Assembly (NCBI GenBank): GCA_958450325.1
Contig: OY288241.1
Location: forward strand, 44,591,978-44,655,977
Source of the DNA: Agrostemma githago
Taxonomy: Eukaryota > Streptophyta > Magnoliopsida > Caryophyllales > Caryophyllaceae
Reading direction: 5' to 3'
DNA: 64,000 nucleotides
Positions 36,021 through 49,438 of the stretch are shown here, one piece after another; position 1 is the stretch's first letter, and the number at the start of each line of letters is the position of its first letter. A program made the position numbers and the translations under genes. The notes beneath the pieces are model-generated. The model had not been told where the DNA came from. It did not search any database and saw nothing but the letters and a program-made list of their open reading frames with translations.

Positions 36021-38174
36021 TTGTCCCTGGAATTTCCTCGAGACAGTTTCCAACTATCTATGGACTGTTATTTGGGACGGATCTTTGTCCTAGGACTTTT
36101 ATCGAGACAGTTTTCGACTATCTTTGGACTATTCTTTGGAACAGATCTTTGTCCCTGGAGTTTCTTGGAGATAGTGTCCGACAATCTCTGGACTGTTATT
36201 TGGAACGGATCTTTGTCCCTGGACTTTCGTTTATACAGTTGGAAACTATCTATAGAATATTCTTTGAGACGGATCTTTGTCCGTGGACTTTCTTCGAGAC
36301 TGTTTTCGACTATCTCTGGACTATTTTTTGGGACGGATCTTTGTCCCTAGACATTCTTCGAGACAGTTTCCGAAAATCTCTGGACTGTTCTTTGGGACGG
36401 ATCTTTGTCCCTGGACTTTCTTGGAGATAGTTTCCAACTATCTCTGGACTATTCTTTGGGACAGATCTTTGTCCCTGGACTTTCTTGGAGATAGTTTCCG
36501 ACTATCTCTGAACTGTTATTTTTGACGGATCTTTGTCCCTGGACTTACTTCTATATAGTTGGCGACTATCTCAGGACTATTCTTTGGGATGGATCTTTGT
36601 CCCTGGACTTTCTTCGAGACAGTTTCTGACTATCTCTGGACTATTCTTTGGGATGGATCTTTGTCCCAGGACTTTCTTCGAGACAGTTTCCGACTATCTC
36701 TGGACTGTTATTTGGGACGTATCTTTGTCCTTGGACTTTTATCGAGACAGTTTTTGACTATCTCTGGACTGTTCTTTGGGACAGATCTTTGTCCCTGGAC
36801 TTTCTTGGAGATAGTTTCCGACTATCTCTGGACTGTTATTTGGGACGGATCTTTGTCCCTGGACTTTCTTCGAGACAGTTTCCGACTATCTCTGGACTGT
36901 TATTTGGGACGGATCTTTGTCCCTGGACTTTCTTGGAGATAGTTTCCGACTATCTCAGGACTATTCTTTGGGATGGATCTTTGTCCCTGGACTCTCTTCG
37001 AGACAGTTTCCGACTATCTCTAGACTATTCTTTAAGACGGATCTTTGTCTCTGGACATTCTTCGAGACAGTTTCCGACAATCTCTGGAGTGTTCTTTGGG
37101 ATGGGGCTTTGTCCTTGGACTTTCTTCGAGACAACTTCCGACTATCTCTGGACTGTTATTTTGGACGGATCTTTGTCCTTGGACTTTTATCGAGACAGTT
37201 TTCGACTATCTCTGAACTGTTCTTTGGGACAGATCTTTGTCCCTGGACTTTCTTGGAGATAGTTTCCGACTATCTCTGGACTGTTATTTGGGACGGATCT
37301 TTGTCCCTGGACTTTCTTTTATACAGTTGGAAACTATCTCTGGAATATTCTTTGGGACGGATCTTTGTCCCTGGACATTCTTCGAGACTGTTTCCGACTA
37401 TCTCTAGACTATTTTTTGGGACGGATCTTTGTCCCTGGACATTCTTCGAGACAGTTTCCGAAAATCTCTGGACTGTTCTTTGGGACGGATCTTTGTCCCT
37501 GGACTTTCTTGGAGATGGTTTCCAACTATCTCTGGACTATTCTTTGGGAAAGATCTTTGTCCCTGGACTTTCTTGGAGATAGTTTCCGACTATCTCTAGA
37601 CTGTTATTTGGGACGGATCTTTGTCCCTGGACTTTCTTCTATATAGTTGGCGACTATCTTAGGACTATTCTTTGGGATGGATCTTTGTCCCTGGACTTTC
37701 TTCTATATAGTTTCCGACTATCTCTGGACTATTCTTTGGGATGGATCTTTGTCCCTGAACTTTCTTCGAAAAAGTTTCCGACTATCTCTGGACTGTTATT
37801 TGGGACAGATCTTTGTCCTTGGACTTTTATCGAGACAGTTTTCGACTATCTCTGTACTGTTCTTTGGGACAGATCTTTGTCCCTGGACTTTCTTGGAGAT
37901 AGTTTCCGACTATCTCTGGACTATTATTTAGGACGGATCTTTGTCCCTTGACTTTCTTCTATATAGTTGGCGACTATCTCAGGACTATTCTTTGGGATGG
38001 ATCTTTGTCCCTGGACTCTCTTCGAGACAGTTTCCGACTATCTCTAGACTATTCTTTAAGACGGATCTTTGTCTCTGGACATTCTTCGAGACAGTTTCCG
38101 ACAATCTCTGGACTGTTCTTTGGGATGGGTCTTTGTCCCTGGACTTTCTTCCAGACAGTTTCCGACTATCTCTG
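36021..38174 (+). repeat. Third, internally changed copy of the 2624-bp segment
   Basis: Matches 33653-35678 at first with an offset of 2368 bp (for example 33909/36277), then, from about 36900, with an offset of 2496 bp (35151/37647, 35445/37941, 35573/38069). Relative to the 2624-bp copies it has lost four monomers and regained two. The match ends at 38174, where the class G monomer is replaced by a class A monomer. Confidence 0.8.
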
Positions 38175-41100
38175 GACTATTCTTTGGGATGGATCTTTGT
38201 CCCTGGACTTTCTTCGAGACAGTTTCTGACTATCCCTGGACTATTCTTTGGGATGGATCTTTGTCCCTGGACTTTCTTCGAGACAGTTTCCGACTATCTT
38301 AGGACTATTCTTTGGGATGGATCTTTGTCGCTGGACTTTCTTCTATATAGTTTCCGACATTCTCTGGACTATTCTTTGGGATGGATCTTTGTCCCTGAAC
38401 TTTCTTCGAGACAATTTCCGACTATCTCTGGACTGTTATTTGGGACGGATCTTTGTCCTTGGACTTTTATCGAGACAGTTTTCGACTATCTCTGTACTGT
38501 TCTTTGGGACAGATCTTTGTCCCTGGACTTTCTTGGAGATAGTTTCTGACTATCTCTGGACTGTTATTTAGGACGGATCTTTGTCCCTTGACTTTCTTCT
38601 ATATAGTTGGCGACTATCTCAGGACTATTCTTTGGGATGGATCTTTGTCCCTGGACTCTCTTCGAGACAGTTTCCGACTATCTCTAGACTATTATTTAAG
38701 ACGGATCTTTGTCTCTGGACATTCTTCGAGACAGTTTCCGACAATCTCTGAACTGTTCTTTGGGATGGGTCTTTGTCCCTCGACTTTCTTCGAGACGTTT
38801 TTCGGCTATCTCTGGATTGTTCTTTGGGATGGATCTTTGTCCCTGGACTTTCTTCAAGACAGTTTCCAACTATCTCTGGACTGTTATTTGGGACGGATCT
38901 TTGTCCTTGGACTTTTAACGAGACAGTTTTCGACTATCTTTGGACTGTTCTTTGGGACAAATCTTTGTCCCTGGACTTTCTTGGAGATAGTTTCCGACAA
39001 TCTCTAGACTGTTATTTGGGACGGATCTTTGTCCCTGGACTTTCTTTTATACAGTTTGAAACTATCTCTGGAATATTCTTTGGGACGGATCTTTGTCCCT
39101 GAACTTTCTTCGAGACTGTTTCCGACTATCTCTGGACTATTTTTTGGGACGGATCTTTGTCCCTGGACATTCTTCGGGACAGTTTCCGAAAATCTATGGA
39201 CTGTTCTTTGGAAAGGATCTTTCTCCCTGGACTTTCTTGGAGATAGTTTCCAACTATCTCTGGACTATTCTTTGGGACAGATCTTTGTCCCTGGACTTTC
39301 TTGGAGATAGTTTCCGACTATCTCTGGACTGTTATTTGGGACGGATCTTTGTCCTTGGACTTTCTTCTATATAGTAGGCGATTATCTCAGGACTATTCTA
39401 TGGGATGGATCTTTGTCCCTGGACTTTTTTCGAGACAGTTTCCGACTATCTCTAGACTATTCTTTAAGACAAATCTTTGTCTCTGGACATTCTTCGAGAC
39501 AGTTTCCGACTATCTCTGGACTATTCTTTGGGATGGATCTTTGTCCCTGGACTTTCTTGGAGATAGTTTCCAACTATCTCTGGACTGTTATTTGGACGGA
39601 TCTTTGTCTTTGGACTTTTATCGAGACAGTTTTCGACTATCTTTGGACTGTTCTTTGGGACAGATCATGGTCCCTGAACTTTCTTGGAGATAGTTTCCGA
39701 CAATCTCTGGACTGTTATTTGGGACGGATCTTTGTCCCTGGACTTTCTTTTATACAGTTGGAAACTATCTCTGGAATATTCTTTGGGACGGATCTTTGTC
39801 CCTGGACATTCTTCGAGACTGTTTCCGACTATCTCTGGACTATTTTTTGGGACGGATCTTTGTCCCTGGACATTCTTCGAGACAGTTTCCGAAAATCTCT
39901 GGACTGTTCTTTGGGACGGATCTTTGTCCCTGGACTTTCTTGGAGATGGTTTCCAACTATCTCTGGACTATTCTTTGGGAAAGATCTTTGTCCCTGGACT
40001 TTCTTGGAGATAGTTTCCGACTATCTCTAGACCGTTATTTGGGACGGATCTTTATCCCCTGGACTTTCTTCTATATAGTTGGCGACTATCTTAGGACTAT
40101 CCTTTGGGATGGATCTTTGTCCCTGGACTTTCTTCGAGACAGTTTCCGACTATCTCTGGACTATTCTTTGGGATGGATCTTTGTCCCTGGACTTTCTTCG
40201 AGACAGTTTCCGACTATCTCTGGACTGTTATTTGGGACGGATCTTTGTCCTTGGACTTTTATCGAGACAGTTTTCGACTATCTCTGTACTGTTCTTTGGG
40301 ACAGATCTTTGTCCCTGGTCTTTCTTGGAGATAGTTTCCGACTATCTCTGGACTGTTATTTAGGACGGATATTTGTCCCTTGACTTTCTTCTATTTAGTT
40401 GGCGACTATCTAAGGACTATTCTTTGGGATGGATCTTTGTCCCTGGACTCTCTTCGAGACAGTTTCCGACTATCTCTAGACTATTCTTTAAGACGGATCT
40501 TTGTCTTCTGGACATTCTTCGAGACAGTTTCCGACAATCTCTGCACTGGTCTTTGGGATGGGTCTTCGTCCCTGGACTTTCTTCGAGACAGTTTCCGGCT
40601 ATCTCTGTACTGTTCTTTGGGATGGATCTTTGTCTCTGGACTTTCTTCGAGACAGTTCCAACTATCTCTGGACTGTTATTTGGGACGGATCTTTGTCCTT
40701 GGACTTTTAACGAGACAGTTTTTGACTATCTTTGGACTGTTCTTTGGGACAGATCTTTGTCCCTGGACTTTCTTGGAGATAGTTTCCGACAATCTCTAGA
40801 CTGTTATTTGGGACAGATCTTTGTCCCTGGACTTTCTTTTATACAGTTCGAAACTATCTCTGGAATATTCTTTGGGACGGATCTTTGTCCCTGGACTTTC
40901 TTCGAGACTGTTTCCGACTATCTCTGGACTATTTTTTGGGACGGATCTTTGTCCCTGGACATTCTTCGAGACAGTTTTCTAAAATCTCTGGACTGTTCTT
41001 TGGGAAGGATCTTTGTCACTGGACTTTCTTGGAGATAGTTTCCGACTATCTCTGGACTGTTATTTGGGACGGATCTTTGTCCCTGTACTTTCTTCTATAT

Positions 41101-41751
41101 AGTTGGCGACTATCTCAGGATTATTCTTTGGGATGGATCTTTGTTCCTGGACTTTCTTCGAGACAGTTTCCGACTATCTCTAGACTATTCTTTAAGACAG
41201 ATCTTTCTCTCTGGACATTCTTTGAAACAGTTTCCGACAATCTCTGAACTGTTCTTTGGGATGGGTCTTTGTCCCTGGACTTTCTTCGAGACAGTTTCCG
41301 ACTGTCTCTGGACTATTCTTTGGGATGGATCTTTGTCCCTGTACTTTCTTCGAGACAGTTTCCGACTATCTCTGGACTGTTATTTGGGACGGATCTTTGT
41401 CCTTGGACTTTTATCGAGATAGCTTTCGACTATCTCTGGACTGTTCTTTGTGACAGATCTTTGTCCCTGGACTTTCTTATAGATAGTTTCCGACTATCTC
41501 TGGACTGTTCGTTGGGAGGGATCTTTGTCCCTGGACTTTCTTCTATATAGTTGGCGACTATCTCAGGACTATTCTTTGGGATGGATCTTTGTCCCTGGAC
41601 TTTCTTTGAGATAGTTTCCAACTATCTATGGACTGTTATTTTGGACGGATCTTTGTCCTTGGACTTTTATCGAGACAGTTTTCGACTATCTTTGGACTAT
41701 TCTTTGGGACAGATCTTTGTCCCTGGACTTTCTTGAAGATAGTGTCCGACA
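38175..41751 (+). repeat. Satellite segment rich in single-base register shifts
   Basis: About 56 monomers. Single-base changes cluster here: a lost G at about 39594 (TTATTTGGACGG), an added C near 40050 (TTTATCCCCTGG), an added T near 40503 (TGTCTTCTGGAC) and a lost T near 40651 (GACAGTTCCAAC). No gene and no large duplication detected by eye. Confidence 0.8.
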
Positions 41752-44700
41752 ATCTCTGGACTGTTATTTGGGACGGATCTTTGTCCCTGGACTTTCTTTT
41801 ATACAGTTGGAAACTATCTCTGGAATATTCTTTGGGACGGATCTTTGTCCCTGGACTTTCTTCGAGACTGTTTCCGACTATCTCTGGACTATTTTTTGGG
41901 ACGGATCTTTGTCCCTGGACATTCTTCGAGACAGTTTCCGAAAATCTCTAGACTGTTCTTTGGGACGGATCTTTGTCCCTGGACTTTCTTGGAGATAGTT
42001 TCCGACTATCTCTAGACTGCTATTTTGGACGGATCTTTGTCCCTGGACTTTCTTCTATATAGTTGGCGACTATCTTAGGACTATTCTTTGGGATGGATCT
42101 TTGTCCCTGGACTTTCTTCGAGATAGTTTCTGACTATCTCTTGACTGTTATTTGGGACGGATCTTTGTCCTTGGACTTTTATCGAGGCAGTTTTCGACTA
42201 TCTCTGGACTGTTCTTTGGGACAGATCTTTGTCCCTGGACATTCTTCTATATAGTTGGCGACTATCTTAGGACTATTCTTTGGGATGGATCTTTGTCCCT
42301 GGACTCTCTTCGAGACAGTTTCCTACTATCTCTAGACTATTCTTTAAGACGGATCTTTGTCTCTTGACATTCTTCGAGACAGTTTCCGACAATCTCTGAA
42401 CTGTTCTTTGGGATGGGTCTTTGTCCCTGGACTTTCTTCGAGTCAGTTTCCGGCTATCTCTGGACTGTTCTTTGGGATGGATCTTTGTCTTTGGACTTTC
42501 TTCGAGACAGTTTCCAACTATCTTTAGACTGTTATTTGGGACGGATCTTTGTCCTTGGACTTTTAACGAGACAGTTTTCGACTATCTTTGGACTGTTCTT
42601 TGGGACAGATCTTTGTCCCTGGACTTTCTTGGAGATAGTTTCCGACAATCTCTAGACTGTTATTTGGGACGGATCTTTGTCCCTGGACTTTCTTTTATAC
42701 AGTTTGAAACTATCTCTGGAATATTATTGGGGACGGATCTTTGTCCCTGGACTTTCTTGGAGATAGTTTCCGACTATCTCTGGACTGTTCTTTGGGAGGG
42801 ATCTTTGTCCCTGGACTTTCTTCTATATAGTTGGCGACTATCTTAGGACTATTCTTTGGGATGGATCTTTGTCCCTGGACTTTCTTCGAGACAGTTTCTG
42901 ACTATCTCTTGACTGTTATTTGGGACGGATCTTTGTCCTTGGACTTTTATCGAGGCAGTTTTCGACTATCTCTGGACTGTTCTTTGGGACAGATCTTTGT
43001 CCCTGGACTTTCTTGGAGATAGTTTCCGACTATCTCTGGACTGTTATTTGGGACGGATCTTTGTCCCTGGACTTTCTTCTATATAGTTGGCGACTATCTT
43101 AGGACTATTCTTTGGGATGGATCTTTGTCCCTGGACTCTCTTCGAGACAGTTTCCTACTATCTCTAGACTATTCTTTAAGACGGATCTTTGTCTCTTGAC
43201 ATTCTTCGAGACAGTTTCCGACAATCTCTGAACTGTTCTTTGCGATGGGTCTTTGTCCCTGGACTTTCTTCGAGTCAGTTTCCGGCTATCTCTGGACTGT
43301 TCTTTGGGATGGATCTTTGTCTTTGGACTTTCTTCGAGACAGTTTCCAACTATCTTTAGACTGTTATTTGGGACGGATCTTTGTCCTTGGACTTTTAACG
43401 AGACAATTTTCGACTATCTTTGGACTGTTCTTTGGGACAGATCTTTGTCCCTGGACTTTCTTGGAGATAGTTTCCGACTATCTCTGGACTGTTATTTGGG
43501 ACGGATCTTTGTCCCTGGACTTTCTTTTATACAGTTTGAAACTATCTCTGGAATATTATTGGGGACGGATCTTTGTCCCTGGACTTTCTTGGAGATAGTT
43601 TCCGACTATCTCTGGACTGTTATTTGGGACGGATCTTTGTCCCTGGACTTTCTTCTATATAGTTGGCGACTATCTCAGGACTATTCTTTGGGATGGATCT
43701 TTGTTCCTGGACTTTCTTCGAGACAGTTTCCGACTATCTCTAGACTATTCTTTAAGACAGATCTTTGTCTCTGGACATTATTCGAAACAGTTTCCGACAA
43801 TCTCTGAACTGTTCTTTGGGATGGGTCTTTCTCCCTGGACTTTCTTCGAGACAGTTTCCGGCTCTCTCTGGACTGTTCTTTGGGATGGATCTTTGTCTTT
43901 GGACTTTCTTCGAGACAGTTTCCAACTATCTCTAGACTGTTATTTGGGACGGATCTTTGTCCTTGGACTTTTAACGAGACAGTTTTCGACTATCTTTGGA
44001 CTGTTCTTTGGGACAGATCTTTGTCCCTGGACTTTCTTGGAGATAGTTTCCGACAATCTCTAGACTGTTATTTGGGACGGATCTTTGTCCCTGGACTTTC
44101 TTTTATACAGTTTGAAACTATCTCTGGAATATTCTTGGGGACGGATCTTTGTCCCTGTACTTTCTTCGAGACTGTTTCCGACTATCTCTGGACTATTTTT
44201 TGGGACGGATCTTTGTCCCTGGACATTCTTCGAGACAGTTTCCTAAAATCTATGGACTGTTCTTTGGGAAGGATCTTTGTCCCTAGACTTTCTTTGAGAT
44301 AGTTTCCGACTATCTCTGGACTGTTATTTGGGACGGATCGTTGTCCCTGGACTTTCTTTTATACAGTTGGAAACTATCTCTGGAATATTCCTTGGGACGG
44401 ATCTTTGTCCCTGGACTTTCTTCGAGACTATTTCCGACTATCTCTGGACTATTTTTTGGGACGGATCTTTGTCCCTGGACATTCTTCGAGACAGTTTCCG
44501 AAAATCTCTAGACTGTTCTTTGGGACGGATCTTTGTCCCTGGACTTTCTTGGAGATAGTTTCCAACTATCTCTGGACTATTTTTTGGGACAGATCTTTGT
44601 CCCTGGACTTTCTTGGAGATAGTTTCCGACTATCTCCGGACTGCTATTTTGGACGGATCTTTGTCCCTGGACTTTCTTCTATATAGTTGGCGACTATCTT

Positions 44701-47700
44701 AGGACTATTCTTTGGGATGGATCTTTGTCCCTGGACTTTCTTCGAGGCGGTTTCCGACTATCTCTTGACTGTTATTTGGGACAAATCTTTGTCCTTGGAC
44801 TTTTATCGAGACAGTTTTCGACTATCTCTGGACTGTTCTTTGGGACAGATCTTTGTCCCTGGACTTTCTTGGAGATAGATTCCGACTATCTCTGGATTGT
44901 TATTTGGGACGGATCTTTGTCCCTGGACTTTCTTCTATATAGTTGGCGACTATCTTAGGACTATTCTTTGGGATGGATCTTTGTCCCTGGACTCTCTTCG
45001 AGACAGTTTCCTACTATCTCTAGACTATTCTTTAAGACGATCTTTGTCTCTTGACATTCTTCGAGACAGTTTCCGACAATCTCTGAACTGTTCTTTGGGA
45101 TGGGTCTTTGTCCCTGGACTTTCTTCGAGACTGTTTCCGACTATCTCTGGACTATTTTTTGGGACGGATCTTTGTCCCTGGACATTCTTCGAGACAGTTT
45201 CCTAAAATCTATGGACTGTTCTTTGGGAAGGATCTTTGTCCCTAGACTTTCTTGGAGATAGTTTCCGACTATCTCTGGACTGTTATTTGGGACGGATCTT
45301 TGTCCCTGGACTTTCTTTTATACAGTTGGAAACTATCTCTGGAATATTCTTTGGGACGGATCTTTGTCCCTGGACTTTCTTCGAGACTGTTTCCGACTAT
45401 CTCTGGACTATTTTTTGGGACGGATCTTTGTCCCTGGACATTCTTCGAGACAGTTTCCGAAAATCTCTAGACTGTTCTTTGGGACGGATCTTTGTCCCTG
45501 GACTTTCTTGGAGATAGTTTCCGACTATCTCTAGACTGCTATTTTGGACGGATCTTTGTCCCTGGACTTTCTTCTATATAGTTGGCGACTATCTTAGGAC
45601 TATTCTTTGGGATGGATCTTTGTCCCTGGACTTTCTTCGAGATAGTTTCTGACTATCTCTTGACTGTTATTTGGGACGGATCTTTGTCCTTGGACTTTTA
45701 TCGAGGCAGTTTTCGACTATCTCTGGACTGTTCTTTGGGACAGATCTTTGTCCCTGGACATTCTTCTATATAGTTGGCGACTATCTTAGGACTATTCTTT
45801 GGGATGGATCTTTGTCCCTGGACTCTCTTCGAGACAGTTTCCTACTATCTCTAGACTATTCTTTAAGACGGATCTTTGTCTCTTGACATTCTTCGAGACA
45901 GTTTCCGACAATCTCTGAACTGTTCTTTGGGATGGGTCTTTGTCCCTGGACTTTCTTCGAGTCAGTTTCCGGCTATCTCTGGACTGTTCTTTGGGATGGA
46001 TCTTTGTCTTTGGACTTTCTTCGAGACAGTTTCCAACTATCTTTAGACTGTTATTTGGGACGGATCTTTGTCCTTGGACTTTTAACGAGACAGTTTTCGA
46101 CTATCTTTGGACTGTTCTTTGGGACAGATCTTTGTCCCTGGACTTTCTTGGAGATAGTTTCCGACAATCTCTAGACTGTTATTTGGGACGGATCTTTGTC
46201 CCTGGACTTTCTTTTATACAGTTTGAAACTATCTCTGGAATATTATTGGGGACGGATCTTTGTCCCTGGACTTTCTTGGAGATAGTTTCCGACTATCTCT
46301 GGACTGTTCTTTGGGAGGGATCTTTGTCCCTGGACTTTCTTCTATATAGTTGGCGACTATCTTAGGACTATTCTTTGGGATGGATCTTTGTCCCTGGACT
46401 TTCTTCGAGACAGTTTCTGACTATCTCTTGACTGTTATTTGGGACGGATCTTTGTCCTTGGACTTTTATCGAGGCAGTTTTCGACTATCTCTGGACTGTT
46501 CTTTGGGACAGATCTTTGTCCCTGGACTTTCTTGGAGATAGTTTCCGACTATCTCTGGACTGTTATTTGGGACGGATCTTTGTCCCTGGACTTTCTTCTA
46601 TATAGTTGGCGACTATCTTAGGACTATTCTTTGGGATGGATCTTTGTCCCTGGACTCTCTTCGAGACAGTTTCCTACTATCTCTAGACTATTCTTTAAGA
46701 CGGATCTTTGTCTCTTGACATTCTTCGAGACAGTTTCCGACAATCTCTGAACTGTTCTTTGCGATGGGTCTTTGTCCCTGGACTTTCTTCGAGTCAGTTT
46801 CCGGCTATCTCTGGACTGTTCTTTGGGATGGATCTTTGTCTTTGGACTTTCTTCGAGACAGTTTCCAACTATCTTTAGACTGTTATTTGGGACGGATCTT
46901 TGTCCTTGGACTTTTAACGAGACAATTTTCGACTATCTTTGGACTGTTCTTTGGGACAGATCTTTGTCCCTGGACTTTCTTGGAGATAGTTTCCGACTAT
47001 CTCTGGACTGTTATTTGGGACGGATCTTTGTCCCTGGACTTTCTTTTATACAGTTTGAAACTATCTCTGGAATATTATTGGGGACGGATCTTTGTCCCTG
47101 GACTTTCTTGGAGATAGTTTCCGACTATCTCTGGACTGTTATTTGGGACGGATCTTTGTCCCTGGACTTTCTTCTATATAGTTGGCGACTATCTCAGGAC
47201 TATTCTTTGGGATGGATCTTTGTTCCTGGACTTTCTTCGAGACAGTTTCCGACTATCTCTAGACTATTCTTTAAGACAGATCTTTGTCTCTGGACATTAT
47301 TCGAAACAGTTTCCGACAATCTCTGAACTGTTCTTTGGGATGGGTCTTTCTCCCTGGACTTTCTTCGAGACAGTTTCCGGCTCTCTCTGGACTGTTCTTT
47401 GGGATGGATCTTTGTCTTTGGACTTTCTTCGAGACAGTTTCCAACTATCTCTAGACTGTTATTTGGGACGGATCTTTGTCCTTGGACTTTTAACGAGACA
47501 GTTTTCGACTATCTTTGGACTGTTCTTTGGGACAGATCTTTGTCCCTGGACTTTCTTGGAGATAGTTTCCGACAATCTCTAGACTGTTATTTGGGACGGA
47601 TCTTTGTCCCTGGACTTTCTTTTATACAGTTTGAAACTATCTCTGGAATATTCTTGGGGACGGATCTTTGTCCCTGTACTTTCTTCGAGACTGTTTCCGA

Positions 47701-49041
47701 CTATCTCTGGACTATTTTTTGGGACGGATCTTTGTCCCTGGACATTCTTCGAGACAGTTTCCTAAAATCTATGGACTGTTCTTTGGGAAGGATCTTTGTC
47801 CCTAGACTTTCTTTGAGATAGTTTCCGACTATCTCTGGACTGTTATTTGGGACGGATCGTTGTCCCTGGACTTTCTTTTATACAGTTGGAAACTATCTCT
47901 GGAATATTCCTTGGGACGGATCTTTGTCCCTGGACTTTCTTCGAGACTATTTCCGACTATCTCTGGACTATTTTTTGGGACGGATCTTTGTCCCTGGACA
48001 TTCTTCGAGACAGTTTCCGAAAATCTCTAGACTGTTCTTTGGGACGGATCTTTGTCCCTGGACTTTCTTGGAGATAGTTTCCAACTATCTCTGGACTATT
48101 TTTTGGGACAGATCTTTGTCCCTGGACTTTCTTGGAGATAGTTTCCGACTATCTCCGGACTGCTATTTTGGACGGATCTTTGTCCCTGGACTTTCTTCTA
48201 TATAGTTGGCGACTATCTTAGGACTATTCTTTGGGATGGATCTTTGTCCCTGGACTTTCTTCGAGGCGGTTTCCGACTATCTCTTGACTGTTATTTGGGA
48301 CAAATCTTTGTCCTTGGACTTTTATCGAGACAGTTTTCGACTATCTCTGGACTGTTCTTTGGGACAGATCTTTGTCCCTGGACTTTCTTGGAGATAGATT
48401 CCGACTATCTCTGGATTGTTATTTGGGACGGATCTTTGTCCCTGGACTTTCTTCTATATAGTTGGCGACTATCTTAGGACTATTCTTTGGGATGGATCTT
48501 TGTCCCTGGACTCTCTTCGAGACAGTTTCCTACTATCTCTAGACTATTCTTTAAGACGATCTTTGTCTCTTGACATTCTTCGAGACAGTTTCCGACAATC
48601 TCTGAACTGTTCTTTGGGATGGGTCTTTGTCCCTGGACTTTCTTCGAGACTGTTTCCGACTATCTCTGGACTATTTTTTGGGACGGATCTTTGTCCCTGG
48701 ACATTCTTCGAGACAGTTTCCTAAAATCTATGGACTGTTCTTTGGGAAGGATCTTTGTCCCTAGACTTTCTTGGAGATAGTTTCCGACTATCTCTGGACT
48801 GTTATTTGGGACGGATCTTTGTCCCTGGACTTTCTTTTATACAGTTGGAAACTATCTCTGGAATATTCTTTGGGACGGATCTTTGTCCCTGGACTTTCTT
48901 CGAGACTGTTTCCGACTATCTCTGGACTATTTTTTGGGACGGATCTTTGTTCCTGGACATTCTTCGAGACAGTTTCCGAAAATCTCTAGACTGTTCTTTG
49001 GGACGGATCTTTGTCCCTGGACTTTCTTGGAGATAGTTTCC
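41752..49041 (+). repeat. Large tandem duplication, period 3519 bp
   Basis: 41752-45522 recurs at 45271-49041. The copies are adjacent with 252 bp shared at the junction (45271-45522). The period is 55 monomers minus 1 bp; both copies carry the same lost G in AAGACGATCTTTG (45037 and 48556). Across 3771 bp the only difference I found is GTCCCTGG near 45430 against GTTCCTGG near 48949. This looks like the youngest large event for which the window shows both copies complete. Confidence 0.93.
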
Positions 49042-49438
49042 AACTATCTCTGGACTATTTTTTGGGACAGATCTTTGTCCCTGGACTTTCTTGGAGATAG
49101 TTTCCGACTATCTCTGGACAGCTATTTTGGACGGATCTTTGTCCCTGGACTTTCTTCTATATAGTTGGCGACTATCTTAGGACTATTCTTTGGGATGGAT
49201 CTTTGTCCCTGGACTTTCTTCGAGGCAGTTTCCGACTATCTCTTGACTGTTATTTGGGACGGATCTTTGTCCTTGGACTTTTATCGAGATAGTTTTCGAC
49301 TATCTCTGGACTGTTCTTTGGGACAGATCTTTGTCCCTGGACTTTCTTGGAGATAGTTTCCGACTATCTCTGGACTGTTATTTGGGACGGATCTTTGTCC
49401 CTGGACTTTCTTCTATATAGTTGGCGACTATCTTAGGA
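48480..49438 (+). repeat. HOR unit, 15-mer (959 bp)
   Basis: Class order is E F G/I J K H I J K L D A B C D. Relative to the 20-mer it lacks five monomers: G runs straight into I within one hybrid monomer that starts GGGATGGGTCTTTG and continues with class I CGAGACTGTTTCC. The class F monomer has lost one base at 48556, hence 959 and not 960 bp. Confidence 0.85.
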
